This document shows positions 18,201 through 26,446 of a DNA stretch of 26,446 nt, in pieces; within the stretch, counting starts at the first letter, position 1; every line of letters starts with the position of its first letter. The position numbers were made by a program, and so were the translations under genes. This DNA comes from Thiobacillus sp. (GTDB lineage: Bacteria > Pseudomonadota > Gammaproteobacteria > Burkholderiales > Thiobacillaceae): NCBI RefSeq assembly GCF_024708915.1, contig NZ_JANJXQ010000039.1, positions 1 to 26,446 of the forward strand, in the 5' to 3' direction. A model generated the notes under the pieces. That model was not told the origin of the DNA, searched no databases, and was given only the letters and a program-made list of their open reading frames with translations.

Positions 18201-19192
18201 TTGGAGCCGACACCGGTCGCGCCCTCGTCGCGGATTTCACCGCCGCTGCCGGTGGCGGCGCCCGGGAAGGGCGAGATCGCGGTCGGATGGTTGTGCGTCT
18301 CCACCTTCATCAGCACGTGGGTCAGTTCGCTGCTGTAGGCGTAGCTGCCGTCGGCGCGCGGGTAGAAGCGGTCGATCTGCGCCCCCTCGATGACCGAGGA
18401 GTTGTCCGAGTACGCCACCACCGTGCCTGCGGGGTGCGCGGCATGGGTGTCGCGGATCATGCCGAACAGCGATTTCGTCTGTTCCGCACCATCGATTACC
18501 CAACTGGCGTTGAAGATCTTGTGGCGGCAGTGCTCGGAGTTGGCCTGCGCGAACATCATCAGTTCGACGTCGGTGGGATTGCGCCCGATACGGCTGAAGT
18601 TGTCGACCAGATAATCGAGTTCGTCGTCCGACAGTGCCAGGCCGAGACTGCGGTTGGCTTCGGCAAGCGCGGCACGGCCGCCGGCCATGACATCGACTGC
18701 GCTCAATTCGCGCGGCGGCACGTGCTGGAACAGCGCCTGCGCGGCTTCCAGCGACGTCATCACGGTTTCCGTCATGCGGTCGTGCAACAGCGGCAGCAGC
18801 AGCGTCAGCGCCTGTCCCGAAAGCGCGGCGCCCTGCGGATCGCACAGGCGATAGGCCACCCCGCGCTCGATGCGGCGCAGCTGGGCCAGGCCGCTGTTCC
18901 TGAGAATATCCGTCGCCTTGGACGACCATGGCGAAATCGTGCCCGGACGCGGCGTGACCAGCACTTGCATATCGTTCGCCGCCGGGCTGTCGGCGGGGGT
19001 GCCGTAATCCAGCGTTTTGTCGAGCTGCCGCGCGGCAGCGGCGTCCAGTTCGGCGTCCAGCTCCAGAAAATGCCAATGGCGTGCCGTCAACTCGCCCAGC
19101 GCAACGCCCAACCGGGCGGCCTCCTGGCGAATTTTATCGATGCGGAAAGACGACAGCGCGGCACTGCCGGGGAGCGATACGATGGAAGACAT
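15236..19192 (-). CDS. purL: Phosphoribosylformylglycinamidine synthase (PurL, large single-chain form)
   Basis: ATP-dependent enzyme of de novo purine synthesis converting FGAR and glutamine to FGAM in the cytoplasm. The 1318-residue protein is the long proteobacterial form with N-terminal domain, two AIRS-like synthetase halves and a C-terminal glutaminase. Recognisable motifs include [12 protein letters not shown] (near 220-231), [28 protein letters not shown], and the glutaminase triad C1162 (GVCNGCQMM), H1283 and E1285 (MPHPER), at positions close to those of the enteric enzyme. ATG 19192 follows AAAGG at 19198-19202 with a five-base gap, but that site lies inside a perfect hairpin (see separate entry). 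A TAAAAT -10-like hexamer is just upstream. Confidence 0.97.
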   Translation of the reverse strand: MSSIVSLPGSAALSSFRIDKIRQEAARLGVALGELTARHWHFLELDAELDAAAARQLDKTLDYGTPADSPAANDMQVLVTPRPGTISPWSSKATDILRNSGLAQLRRIERGVAYRLCDPQGAALSGQALTLLLPLLHDRMTETVMTSLEAAQALFQHVPPRELSAVDVMAGGRAALAEANRSLGLALSDDELDYLVDNFSRIGRNPTDVELMMFAQANSEHCRHKIFNASWVIDGAEQTKSLFGMIRDTHAAHPAGTVVAYSDNSSVIEGAQIDRFYPRADGSYAYSSELTHVLMKVETHNHPTAISPFPGAATGSGGEIRDEGATGVGSKPKAGLCGFSVSNLNIPGYEQPWEAGAYGKPGRIVTPLAIMLEGPIGAAAFNNEFGRPNLAGYFRTFEETVAGQRRGYHKPIMLAGGVGSIRADHVEKKMLPAGTLLIQLGGPGMLIGLGGGAASSMDTGANAADLDFDSVQRGNPEMERRAQEVIDRCWQLGDNNPILSIHDVGAGGLSNALPELVHGGGRGGRFELRAAPSEESGMSPREIWCNEAQERYVLAIPPQRLDEFRAMCERERCPFAVLGEATEDSHLLVTDSHFQNAPVDVSLDVILGKPPKMTREVAHQPAVPAPLVLDGIDLKDAAYRVLAMPGVASKMFLIAIGDRSVGGLTARDQCVGPWQIPVADCAITLAGYQTTLGEAFSIGEKAPLALIDAPASGRMAIAEAITNLAAARVDGLGSVKLSANWMAPAGHPGEDAALFDTVAAVSAYSQALGVSIPVGKDSMSMKTVWETDGEKKAVTSPISLVISAFATTPDATQHLTPQLRTDAGESDLVLLDLGRGKNRLGASSFAQAYKQVGERCPDAPAADALKAFFDTVQALNTAGMLLAYHDRSDGGLFAALCEMAFAGHCGVAIDVDELCSEKIRLDAEDEGVPEPDMQDPRGYSERVFNVLFSEEAGALLQVRRADTRAVMQAFFDAGLRGEFHIVGQPDASDRVRVLRRERVILDEARSDLQSAWARTSYEMAKLRDNPACAEQEFATHADAADPGLRHAPSFDVNEDVAAPFVASGKRPRVAVLREQGVNGQVEMAAAFDAAGFAAIDVHMSDILSGRVSLGDFSGLAACGGFSYGDVLGAGGGWAKSILFNPRARDQFAAFFGRGDTFALGVCNGCQMMSQLHDLIPGADAWPRFERNLSEQFEARFAQVEVLASPSIFFAGMAGSVMPIVVSHGEGRVQFRDPAHAAQAHPTLRYVDHRGAPAAAYPANPNGSAGGLTGFTTADGRFGILMPHPERVFRAAQLSWKPDGMSGAAPWLRLFRNARRALG

Positions 19193-19193
19193 G

Positions 19194-19222
19194 AGCGCCT
19201 TTGCGAACAGGGCAAAGGCGCT
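19194..19222 (-). promoter_or_regulatory. purL leader hairpin covering its ribosome-binding site
   Basis: A perfect 11-bp inverted repeat (19194-19204 with 19212-19222, seven-base loop) ends one base before the purL ATG. The AAAGG that would serve as purL's ribosome-binding site is in the 3' arm, so the folded RNA would hide it. This could be translational control, a DNA operator, or coincidence. If transcription starts around 19215-19217, only about six pairs of the stem would be in the mRNA. Confidence 0.55.
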
Positions 19223-19228
19223 ATTTTA
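19223..19228 (-). promoter_or_regulatory. Putative purL -10 element
   Basis: TAAAAT on the minus strand, five of six matches to TATAAT, placed so that the mRNA would start inside the leader inverted repeat. No convincing -35 hexamer is seen at the normal spacing, so the call is tentative. Confidence 0.35.
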
Positions 19229-19322
19229 GCCGATTGGAACGCTCGACCGGACGGGCTGACCCGCCCTGCATCTGAATCCGCGGACTTGCGTCGGTGCCGT
19301 TCGCCGCTGGCCCCGGATCGCT

Positions 19323-19339
19323 CGCGCCGGCGAGGCGCG
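19323..19339 (-). terminator. Weak candidate terminator stem after the hydrolase gene
   Basis: A 6-bp GC-only stem (19323-19328 with 19334-19339, five-base loop) four bases past the hydrolase stop on the minus strand. No T-run follows. The remainder of the 150-base gap down to purL has no gene that I can see. Confidence 0.25.
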
Positions 19340-19342
19340 CCC

Positions 19343-20380
19343 TCAGTCCAGGAAGCCCGTGAGCGCCTCGATGTAGTCGTCCCAGGCCTCGAACTGCGGG
19401 ATGTGACCGATGCCCTCAAGCTCAACGAGGCGACTGTCGGGAAACGCTTTGGCGGCGGCGCGGCCGAGGGATTCGTACAGCCCCATCGTCTTGGCCACTT
19501 CGGGCGCGACCAGGTTCTTGCCCAGCGCAGTGCGGTCGCGCAGGCCGATGATGAGCAGCGTGGGGGCCGTAACCTGGTCAAATTCGTAGAGCACGGGCTG
19601 GGTGAAGACCATGTCGTAGGTGAGGGCAGAGACCCAGGCGAGCTGCTCGCGGTCGGCGCTCTCGCTCCATCCCATCTGGATGTCGGCGAGCTTGTCGTAT
19701 TCGGGCTTCCACTTGCCGTCGAAGTAGCTCGCCTTCATGTATTCGCGTACACCGCCGGGGGTCTGCCTGAGCTCGTTTCGATACCAGGTCTGCACATCGA
19801 CGTAGGGTACCTTGCGCTTCCAGTCTTCCAGGCCAATCGGGTTCACCAGCACGAGTTTGTCGGTGCGATCGGGGAACATCAGCACGAAGCGTGTGGCGAG
19901 CATACCGCCCATCGAGTGGCCCACGACGGCCGCCTTGTGAACGCCGATTGCGTCGAGCAGCGCCGCCGTGTTGTGCGCGAGCGCCTGGAACGTGAACTGG
20001 TAGCGGGTTGGCTTCGCCGACTTGCCGAAGCCGATCTGGTCGGGTACCACCACGCGGTAGCCCCGCTTGCTCAGCGCGTCGATGGTCCTGGCCCACGAGG
20101 CGCCCGAGAAATTCTTCCCGTGCATGAGCAGCACCGTTTTGCCGTTGGCCTCGCCCGCGGGCGCCACGTCCATGTAGGCCATCTCCAGCACTTGGCGCTG
20201 CGACTCGAACGCGAAGGTCTTCACCGCATACGGATAGGCATACAGCGAGAGGCGGGCGTCGAACTGCGCAGGCGCCGCCTTGTCGGCGGGCATCGGCGCC
20301 GCGCGGCGTTCGGGCCCGGCTGGCCCGGTGGAAGCGCAGGCAGTGAGCAGCAAGGCGAGACCGTAGAACACGTATTTCAT
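19343..20380 (-). CDS. Lipoprotein alpha/beta hydrolase
   Basis: Predicted lipid-anchored alpha/beta-fold hydrolase of 345 residues. The N-terminus is a lipoprotein signal ([12 protein letters not shown]) with cysteine C15 as the lipidation site. The fold's elements are present: oxyanion HGKN at 87-90, GFGKSAKP at 117-124, nucleophile elbow GHSMGG with S156, acid D282 in GLRDRT and base H326 in GIGHIPQ. The catalytic triad appears intact. The substrate cannot be named; esterase, haloalkane- or epoxide-hydrolase-like chemistry are all possible within this fold. The ribosome-binding site is weak (GCGGAAAAAAT before ATG). It lies downstream of the DUF3330 gene on the same strand, 58 bases away. 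Confidence 0.88.
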   Translation of the reverse strand: MKYVFYGLALLLTACASTGPAGPERRAAPMPADKAAPAQFDARLSLYAYPYAVKTFAFESQRQVLEMAYMDVAPAGEANGKTVLLMHGKNFSGASWARTIDALSKRGYRVVVPDQIGFGKSAKPTRYQFTFQALAHNTAALLDAIGVHKAAVVGHSMGGMLATRFVLMFPDRTDKLVLVNPIGLEDWKRKVPYVDVQTWYRNELRQTPGGVREYMKASYFDGKWKPEYDKLADIQMGWSESADREQLAWVSALTYDMVFTQPVLYEFDQVTAPTLLIIGLRDRTALGKNLVAPEVAKTMGLYESLGRAAAKAFPDSRLVELEGIGHIPQFEAWDDYIEALTGFLD

Positions 20381-20409
20381 ATTTTTTCCGCTGGGTGAGG
20401 GCGCGGTAC

Positions 20410-20425
20410 CGGCGCCCGGGCGCCG
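20410..20425. repeat. 16-base perfect GC palindrome upstream of the hydrolase
   Basis: CGGCGCCCGGGCGCCG reads the same on both strands, in the 58-base gap between the DUF3330 stop and the hydrolase start. As RNA it can form only a tight stem with a minimal loop; as DNA it could be a protein-binding site. All its bases are G or C, so chance is not excluded. Confidence 0.5.
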
Positions 20426-20438
20426 ACGTTGACGCCTG

Positions 20439-20645
20439 TTAGCGGCGAATCCGGGTCTGTTTCTGCCAGGTTTCGAGGCAGTCGAGCCCGCAAAAATGAT
20501 GGACGTAATCCTGTGTATCCGTCAGTTTGACCGCATCGGCGGGAATTTCCTTCAAACAGACTTCGCAGTTGAAAACCGTACAACGGTCTTCGTCGGTGCA
20601 TTGCGCCACCAAAGCGCCGGCCGGGGTGCGATGACGGGTATCCAT
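20439..20645 (-). CDS. DUF3330-like small zinc-ribbon-type protein
   Basis: A 68-residue protein with six cysteines. C27-x2-C30 ([10 protein letters not shown]) and C52-x3-C56 ([12 protein letters not shown]) form a probable four-cysteine zinc site; C16 and C22 lie before it. The pattern CEVCLKEIP...[10 protein letters not shown] matches my memory of DUF3330 proteins, which are also carried near mercury-resistance genes on Tn21-type transposons; no such element is seen here. The ATG at 20645 is preferred over the ATG two codons upstream because CTGGA sits at the right distance. A TATACT -10-like box is at 20677-20682 with TTGCGG sixteen bases further up. Function is unknown. Confidence 0.78.
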   Translation of the reverse strand: MDTRHRTPAGALVAQCTDEDRCTVFNCEVCLKEIPADAVKLTDTQDYVHHFCGLDCLETWQKQTRIRR

Positions 20646-20676
20646 GCGCATTCCAGAAAGTTTCGCAACGCTTTTC

Positions 20677-20704
20677 AGTATATGCCGCCGCGGACATCCC
20701 GCAA
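20677..20704 (-). promoter_or_regulatory. Putative sigma-70 promoter of the DUF3330 gene
   Basis: Minus-strand TTGCGG (20699-20704), 16-base spacer, TATACT (20677-20682), about 32 bases before the DUF3330 ATG. The -10 matches five of six consensus bases and the -35 three of six. It would allow this gene and the hydrolase to be expressed apart from the upstream PhnD-like gene. Confidence 0.35.
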
Positions 20705-20720
20705 GCCGGCCGGAGCGGTC

Positions 20721-20736
20721 CGCACGGCTGCGTGCG
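20721..20736 (-). terminator. Short hairpin abutting the PhnD-like stop
   Basis: A perfect 6-bp stem (20721-20726 with 20731-20736, four-base loop) begins at the base after the stop codon of the PhnD-like gene on the minus strand. It is GC-rich but lacks a T-run, so termination is possible rather than shown. Confidence 0.35.
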
Positions 20737-21534
20737 TCAGTACCCGGCCTCGCGGATTGCCTGCTTGATCAACTGGTAATCCGCCTGTTTGTCGATCACG
20801 AACCCCGTCACCTTGCTGTGGATGGTTTTTTGCAGGGACTGGATGACCTCCGGGCTGAGCGCAGCGGCGGCCCTGCCCAGTTTGTCCTGCTCGGCTGCGG
20901 AGAAACGATCACTCGCCATCAGGGTGAAATCCGGGGTTGTGGGCAGGGCAAACCAGGTCTCGAACCCGCCTCTGGCAACCAGTTCGTCGGCCAGCTTGCT
21001 GCGCAGGCTGCCGGCCTGGGCAAAATCGCGCTGCATCGCCAGCACCACCTCCTCCTGGGTTTTCAGATTGAGGATCTGCGCTGCTTCCTGCTTGTTGTGC
21101 TTGAGCGTGTGGCGCGCCATCACGTCGAGCCAGGATTCCTTTTCGGTCAGCGCCACCGTCGTCACCGCGGCGCCCTTGCGGCGCACCAGAATGCCGGTGG
21201 CCTGGTCGCGCACCCGTGCCACCGGCGAGTAGCGGTGATCCAGCGCGGCCACTGCCACCGACGGCGGCACAAAATACAGATCCAGCCGGCCGCCCGCCAT
21301 GGAGCGGGTGATGCTTTTGATGCTGCGGAACAGGGTAAGCCCCGGTTTCGCGTCCATGGCCGCGCCAAGAGCCTGGGCAAAGGGCATCGCCCAGGCGCGG
21401 AAATCCCCCATGATCACGTCCGCCTTGCCGGTGCCCGGATAGATGCCTATGTTCAGTTCCATCCTGGCTGCATGTGCCGCCAGCGGCAGCGCGGGAAGCA
21501 GTGCCAGAGCGGCCAGAAAGTGTCGTCGTTGCAT
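20737..21534 (-). CDS. PhnD-like phosphate/phosphonate-type substrate-binding protein, orphan
   Basis: Predicted periplasmic binding protein of 265 residues, of the phosphate/phosphite/phosphonate ABC-transporter type (PhnD-like). The N-terminus MQRRHFLAALALLPALPLAA is a signal peptide with a twin-arginine look. The mature part has the type II binding fold pattern, with FRSIKSITRSMAGGRLDLYF and the hinge-side segment ARVRDQATGILVRRKG. I chose ATG 21534 because GGAGAAC is about seven bases upstream; a longer frame to 21621 adds a non-signal extension. No permease or ATPase gene is nearby, so it may serve a distant transporter, a sensor, or bind a different small ligand. Ligand is unknown. Confidence 0.85.
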   Translation of the reverse strand: MQRRHFLAALALLPALPLAAHAARMELNIGIYPGTGKADVIMGDFRAWAMPFAQALGAAMDAKPGLTLFRSIKSITRSMAGGRLDLYFVPPSVAVAALDHRYSPVARVRDQATGILVRRKGAAVTTVALTEKESWLDVMARHTLKHNKQEAAQILNLKTQEEVVLAMQRDFAQAGSLRSKLADELVARGGFETWFALPTTPDFTLMASDRFSAAEQDKLGRAAAALSPEVIQSLQKTIHSKVTGFVIDKQADYQLIKQAIREAGY

Positions 21535-21566
21535 TTTCGTTCTCCGTTTTCCGGGCCGGGCGCGCG

Positions 21567-21579
21567 GTTGAACATCAAC
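21567..21579. promoter_or_regulatory. Small palindrome in the PhnD-like / nnrE divergent gap
   Basis: GTTGA-ACA-TCAAC, perfect 5-base arms, 33 bases upstream of the PhnD-like start. A GC palindrome of 12 bases is at 21654-21665 and a TATGAT hexamer that might be the nnrE -10 is at 21678-21683. The gap 21535-21719 shows no gene. The TTGA/TCAA spacing is too short for an FNR/CRP site. Confidence 0.25.
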
Positions 21580-21719
21580 GGCATTGCGGACGCTTCGCTG
21601 GAGACCCGCCGGCATAGTCATTTTTTACCATTCCGCCGCAACGGGAACGGCTCGCGCGATCGCGCCGCCGCCGGGATTATGATGTCCGCTGCATCCCGAC
21701 TCGATTCCCCCGCCCGCCC

Positions 21720-23132
21720 ATGCCCACCGCTCCCCGTTCCCTCGTCTCTCCGCCGCTGTTCGCGGCCGCCGACATCCGCATCATCGACCGGCATTGGGCG
21801 GACACCCACCCCGAAACCTCGTTGATGGAGCGGGCGGGCGCGGCTGCCGCCGAACTGGCGGGCACGCTGGCCAGCGAATCGGGCGCCCCCGTGCTGATCC
21901 TGGCCGGCCCCGGCAACAATGGCGGCGACGCCCTGGTCGCCGCGCGCCTGCTAGCACTTCAGGGATTTCGCGTGCGCGTCGTCAGCCGCGCCGACCCCGC
22001 GCACCTGCCGGCGGACGCCGCGCGTGCCTGGGCCGCCTGGCGCGAAAGCGGCGGCGCGATCCTGGCGGACATCCCGCCGGCGCAGCGATACAGTCTCGTC
22101 GTCGACGGCCTGTTCGGCGTGGGGCTGCAACGCGACATCTGCGGCGAGGATGCACGCTGGATCGCGCAGGCCAACGGCCTGGACTGCCCGAAACTGGCGC
22201 TCGACGTGCCGAGCGGCCTCGACAGCGACAGCGGCCGGATTCGCGGCTGCGCCCTGCGCGCCGACCACACCCTCACCTTCCTCGGACTCAAGCCCGGCCT
22301 CCTCACCGCCGATGGCCCCGACCACGCCGGCGAATTGCATCTCGACACGCTCGGCGTCGATCCGGCCATCCTCCCCGCCACCCCGGGCGTCGCACTGACG
22401 CAGCTGGAAACCCGCCACCGCCTGCCTGCGCGCGCGCGCAACAGCCACAAAGGCCTGTTTGGCCATGTCGGCATCATCGGCGGCGCCCCCGGCATGGTGG
22501 GCGCCTGTCTGATCGCCGGGCGCGCCGCGCTGCGGCAGGGCGCCGGCATGGCGACGCTGGGGCTTCTGGACGAGCGCGTCGCGGTCGATTACGGCGAGCC
22601 GCGGCTGATGTTTGCCGTGCCGGAAAAACTGGCGGATGCGCAGTTGAACGGGCTGGCAGTCGGTCCCGGGCTGGGGCAGAGCCCGCGCGCGCATGCCTTG
22701 CTGGAAACCGCTCTGGCGGCGCCCTGCCCGCTGCTGCTGGATGCCGACGCGCTGAATCTGCTGACCGGCGATGCCGCATTGGTCGGGCAGCTTGGCCGCC
22801 GCACCCACCCGACCCTGCTCACCCCGCACCCCGGCGAGGCTGCGCGCCTGCTCGGCGTATCCAGCGGCGACATCCAGGCGGACCGGGTCGGGGCGGCGCA
22901 ACGGCTGTGCGCGCAATTCCACGCGCACATCGTGCTGAAAGGGGCGGGCAGCGTGATCGCCCATCCCGGCGGCCGCTACGCCATCAACACCAGCGGCGGC
23001 CCCTGGCTGGCGCAGGCGGGTTCGGGCGACCGTCTGACCGGCATGGCCGCCGCGCTGCTGGGCCAGGGAATGGCTGCGGGGGATGCGCTGGAAGCCGCCG
23101 TCTGGCTGCACGGCGGCGGTGCGGCGTCCTGA
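21720..23132 (+). CDS. nnr: Bifunctional NAD(P)H-hydrate epimerase / ADP-dependent NAD(P)H-hydrate dehydratase, short C-terminus
   Basis: Fused NnrE-NnrD repair enzyme: the N-terminal YjeF domain interconverts the R and S hydrates of NAD(P)H and the C-terminal ribokinase-like domain dehydrates the S form using ADP. The protein is 470 residues. The epimerase half shows GPGNNGGDALVAARLL (near 61-76), VVDGLFGVGLQ and LALDVPSGLDSDSG. The dehydratase half shows HKGLFGHVGIIGG, LLDADALNLL, LTPHPGEAARLLG and the catalytic AGSGDRLTGM. It stops at AAVWLHGGGAAS, where family members usually continue for roughly 20-30 more residues after the LHG motif, so the final helix appears lost. No Shine-Dalgarno sequence is visible before ATG 21720. 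Its TGA overlaps the reversed galU stop in TGATCA. Confidence 0.92.
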   Translation: MPTAPRSLVSPPLFAAADIRIIDRHWADTHPETSLMERAGAAAAELAGTLASESGAPVLILAGPGNNGGDALVAARLLALQGFRVRVVSRADPAHLPADAARAWAAWRESGGAILADIPPAQRYSLVVDGLFGVGLQRDICGEDARWIAQANGLDCPKLALDVPSGLDSDSGRIRGCALRADHTLTFLGLKPGLLTADGPDHAGELHLDTLGVDPAILPATPGVALTQLETRHRLPARARNSHKGLFGHVGIIGGAPGMVGACLIAGRAALRQGAGMATLGLLDERVAVDYGEPRLMFAVPEKLADAQLNGLAVGPGLGQSPRAHALLETALAAPCPLLLDADALNLLTGDAALVGQLGRRTHPTLLTPHPGEAARLLGVSSGDIQADRVGAAQRLCAQFHAHIVLKGAGSVIAHPGGRYAINTSGGPWLAQAGSGDRLTGMAAALLGQGMAAGDALEAAVWLHGGGAAS

Positions 23133-24002
23133 TCAGCAGACGTGGTTTTTCAGGTACGCCGCGAAGTCGTCGCTGACTTCGCTGTGCTTCAGCGCATATT
23201 CCACCGTGGCCTGCAGATAACCGAGCTTGCTGCCGCAGTCGTAGCGGATGCCATCGAAGTTATAGGCCAACACCTGCTGTTCTTTCAGCAACGCGGCGAT
23301 GGCGTCGGTGAGTTGCAATTCGCCGCCGGCGCCGGGTTTGAGGTGCTGGATGTGATGGAAGATGCGCGGGGTGAGGATGTAGCGCCCGACCACGCCGAGA
23401 TTGGACGGCGCGTCTTCCGGCTTGGGTTTTTCGATAATGGCGTTCACCCGCGACACGCGCTCGGCCATGAGCGTCGCGTCGACGATGCCGTAGGACGCGG
23501 TTTCCGAAGGGGCGACCTGCTGCACGCCGAGCACCGAGCACTGGTAATACTCGTATTGGTCGACCATCTGCTTCATCACCGCCGGACTGCCGTCGATCAG
23601 GTCGTCGGCGAGGATGACGGCGAAGGGTTCGTTGCCGATCACCGGCTGCGCGCACAGCACGGCATGGCCGAGACCCAGCGCTTCGGCCTGGCGGATGTAG
23701 ATGAAGTTGACGCCGGCCGGGCGGATCGACTGCACCAGTTCCAGATCGCGATTCTTGCCGCGCGCGGCCAGTTCGGTTTCCAGTTCGTAGGCCTTGTCGA
23801 AGTGGTCTTCGACGGTGCGCTTGGTGCGGCTGCTGATGAAAATGATGTCGGTGATGCCGGCGTCCATCGCCTCCTCGACCGCATACTGGATCAGCGGCTT
23901 GTCGACGATGGGCAGCATTTCCTTGGGGCTGGCCTTGGTGGCCGGCAGAAAACGGGTGCCCAGGCCGGCAACCGGAAATACGGCTTTTTTTACTTTTTGC
24001 AT
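23133..24002 (-). CDS. galU: UTP-glucose-1-phosphate uridylyltransferase
   Basis: Makes UDP-glucose from UTP and glucose-1-phosphate, feeding surface polysaccharide and sugar nucleotide synthesis. The 289-residue protein begins [20 protein letters not shown], followed by [20 protein letters not shown], the nucleotide-binding signature of the family. Further motifs are [33 protein letters not shown] and [16 protein letters not shown] 24002 has GGGAAG about six bases upstream; reading further upstream enters ligA. It is 25 bases after ligA and probably in the same operon. The protein ends normally (YLKNHVC) exactly at the border with nnr. Confidence 0.96.
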   Translation of the reverse strand: MQKVKKAVFPVAGLGTRFLPATKASPKEMLPIVDKPLIQYAVEEAMDAGITDIIFISSRTKRTVEDHFDKAYELETELAARGKNRDLELVQSIRPAGVNFIYIRQAEALGLGHAVLCAQPVIGNEPFAVILADDLIDGSPAVMKQMVDQYEYYQCSVLGVQQVAPSETASYGIVDATLMAERVSRVNAIIEKPKPEDAPSNLGVVGRYILTPRIFHHIQHLKPGAGGELQLTDAIAALLKEQQVLAYNFDGIRYDCGSKLGYLQATVEYALKHSEVSDDFAAYLKNHVC

Positions 24003-24027
24003 GTCGCTTCCCTGTCTGTCCTTTGGT

Positions 24028-26446
<2,419 letters not shown>

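Noticed and set aside
12308..20398. A stop-free plus-strand reading frame of about 8.1 kb (2696 codons)
   Set aside because: It is antisense to ppc, purL and the hydrolase, all of which happen to lie in the same frame. Its codons are the exact complements of theirs, and stops would need TTA, CTA or TCA codons, which are rare in such GC-rich genes. The translation is a low-complexity mix of His, Arg, Gln and Ala.
20439..20645. DUF3330 gene as a sign of a mercury-resistance transposon
   Set aside because: No mer genes, transposase, resolvase or terminal inverted repeats are seen around it.
21654..21665. GCGCGATCGCGC palindrome as a HIP1-type repeat
   Set aside because: A single copy in GC-rich DNA without other copies in the window is compatible with chance.

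Overview
The window is GC-rich chromosomal DNA with tightly packed genes. It looks like a Betaproteobacterium, perhaps a Thiobacillus-like or related Nitrosomonadales/Rhodocyclales lineage. That placement is inferred from the gene order (cco operon followed by hemN; zipA-ligA), the betaproteobacterial character of LigA, ZipA, PEPC and PurL, and the codon use; no rRNA or other marker is present. I saw no insertion sequence, phage gene, CRISPR array, tRNA or rRNA. Most genes are housekeeping or respiratory.

Layout. (1) 39-5673, plus strand: a cbb3-type cytochrome oxidase operon, ccoN-ccoO-ccoQ-ccoP-ccoG-ccoH(fixH). Two very small membrane-protein genes follow it, a 44-residue DUF3149 protein and an unrecognised 100-residue protein. 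The usual ccoI and ccoS genes are not in the window. Two overlapping perfect inverted repeats separate ccoP from ccoG. (2) 5684-7054, minus strand: hemN, oxygen-independent coproporphyrinogen III oxidase, convergent with the oxidase operon and functionally linked to low-oxygen respiration. (3) 7214-11782, plus strand: a compact three-gene envelope transport module. It encodes a periplasmic LolA-like protein, a DUF1302-like outer-membrane barrel with LPPP repeats, and an inner-membrane RND/MMPL permease. The cargo is unknown. (4) 11769-21534, all minus strand: a 190-residue membrane/coiled-coil protein coupled to ppc, then ppc, purL, a lipoprotein alpha/beta hydrolase, a DUF3330 zinc-ribbon-like protein and an orphan PhnD-like binding protein. 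(5) 21720-23132, plus strand: fused nnrE-nnrD (NAD(P)HX repair) with a short C-terminus, meeting galU tail to tail with no gap. (6) 23133-26446, minus strand: galU, ligA and the C-terminal part of zipA, which runs out of the window.

No stretch above 300 bases lacks a gene. The longest gaps are 7055-7213, 19193-19342 and 21535-21719. The points most worth a second look are the RND/barrel/LolA-like module, the small proteins appended to the cbb3 operon, the purL leader hairpin that covers its own ribosome-binding site, the paired ccoP-ccoG hairpins, and the shortened nnrD end at the galU junction.
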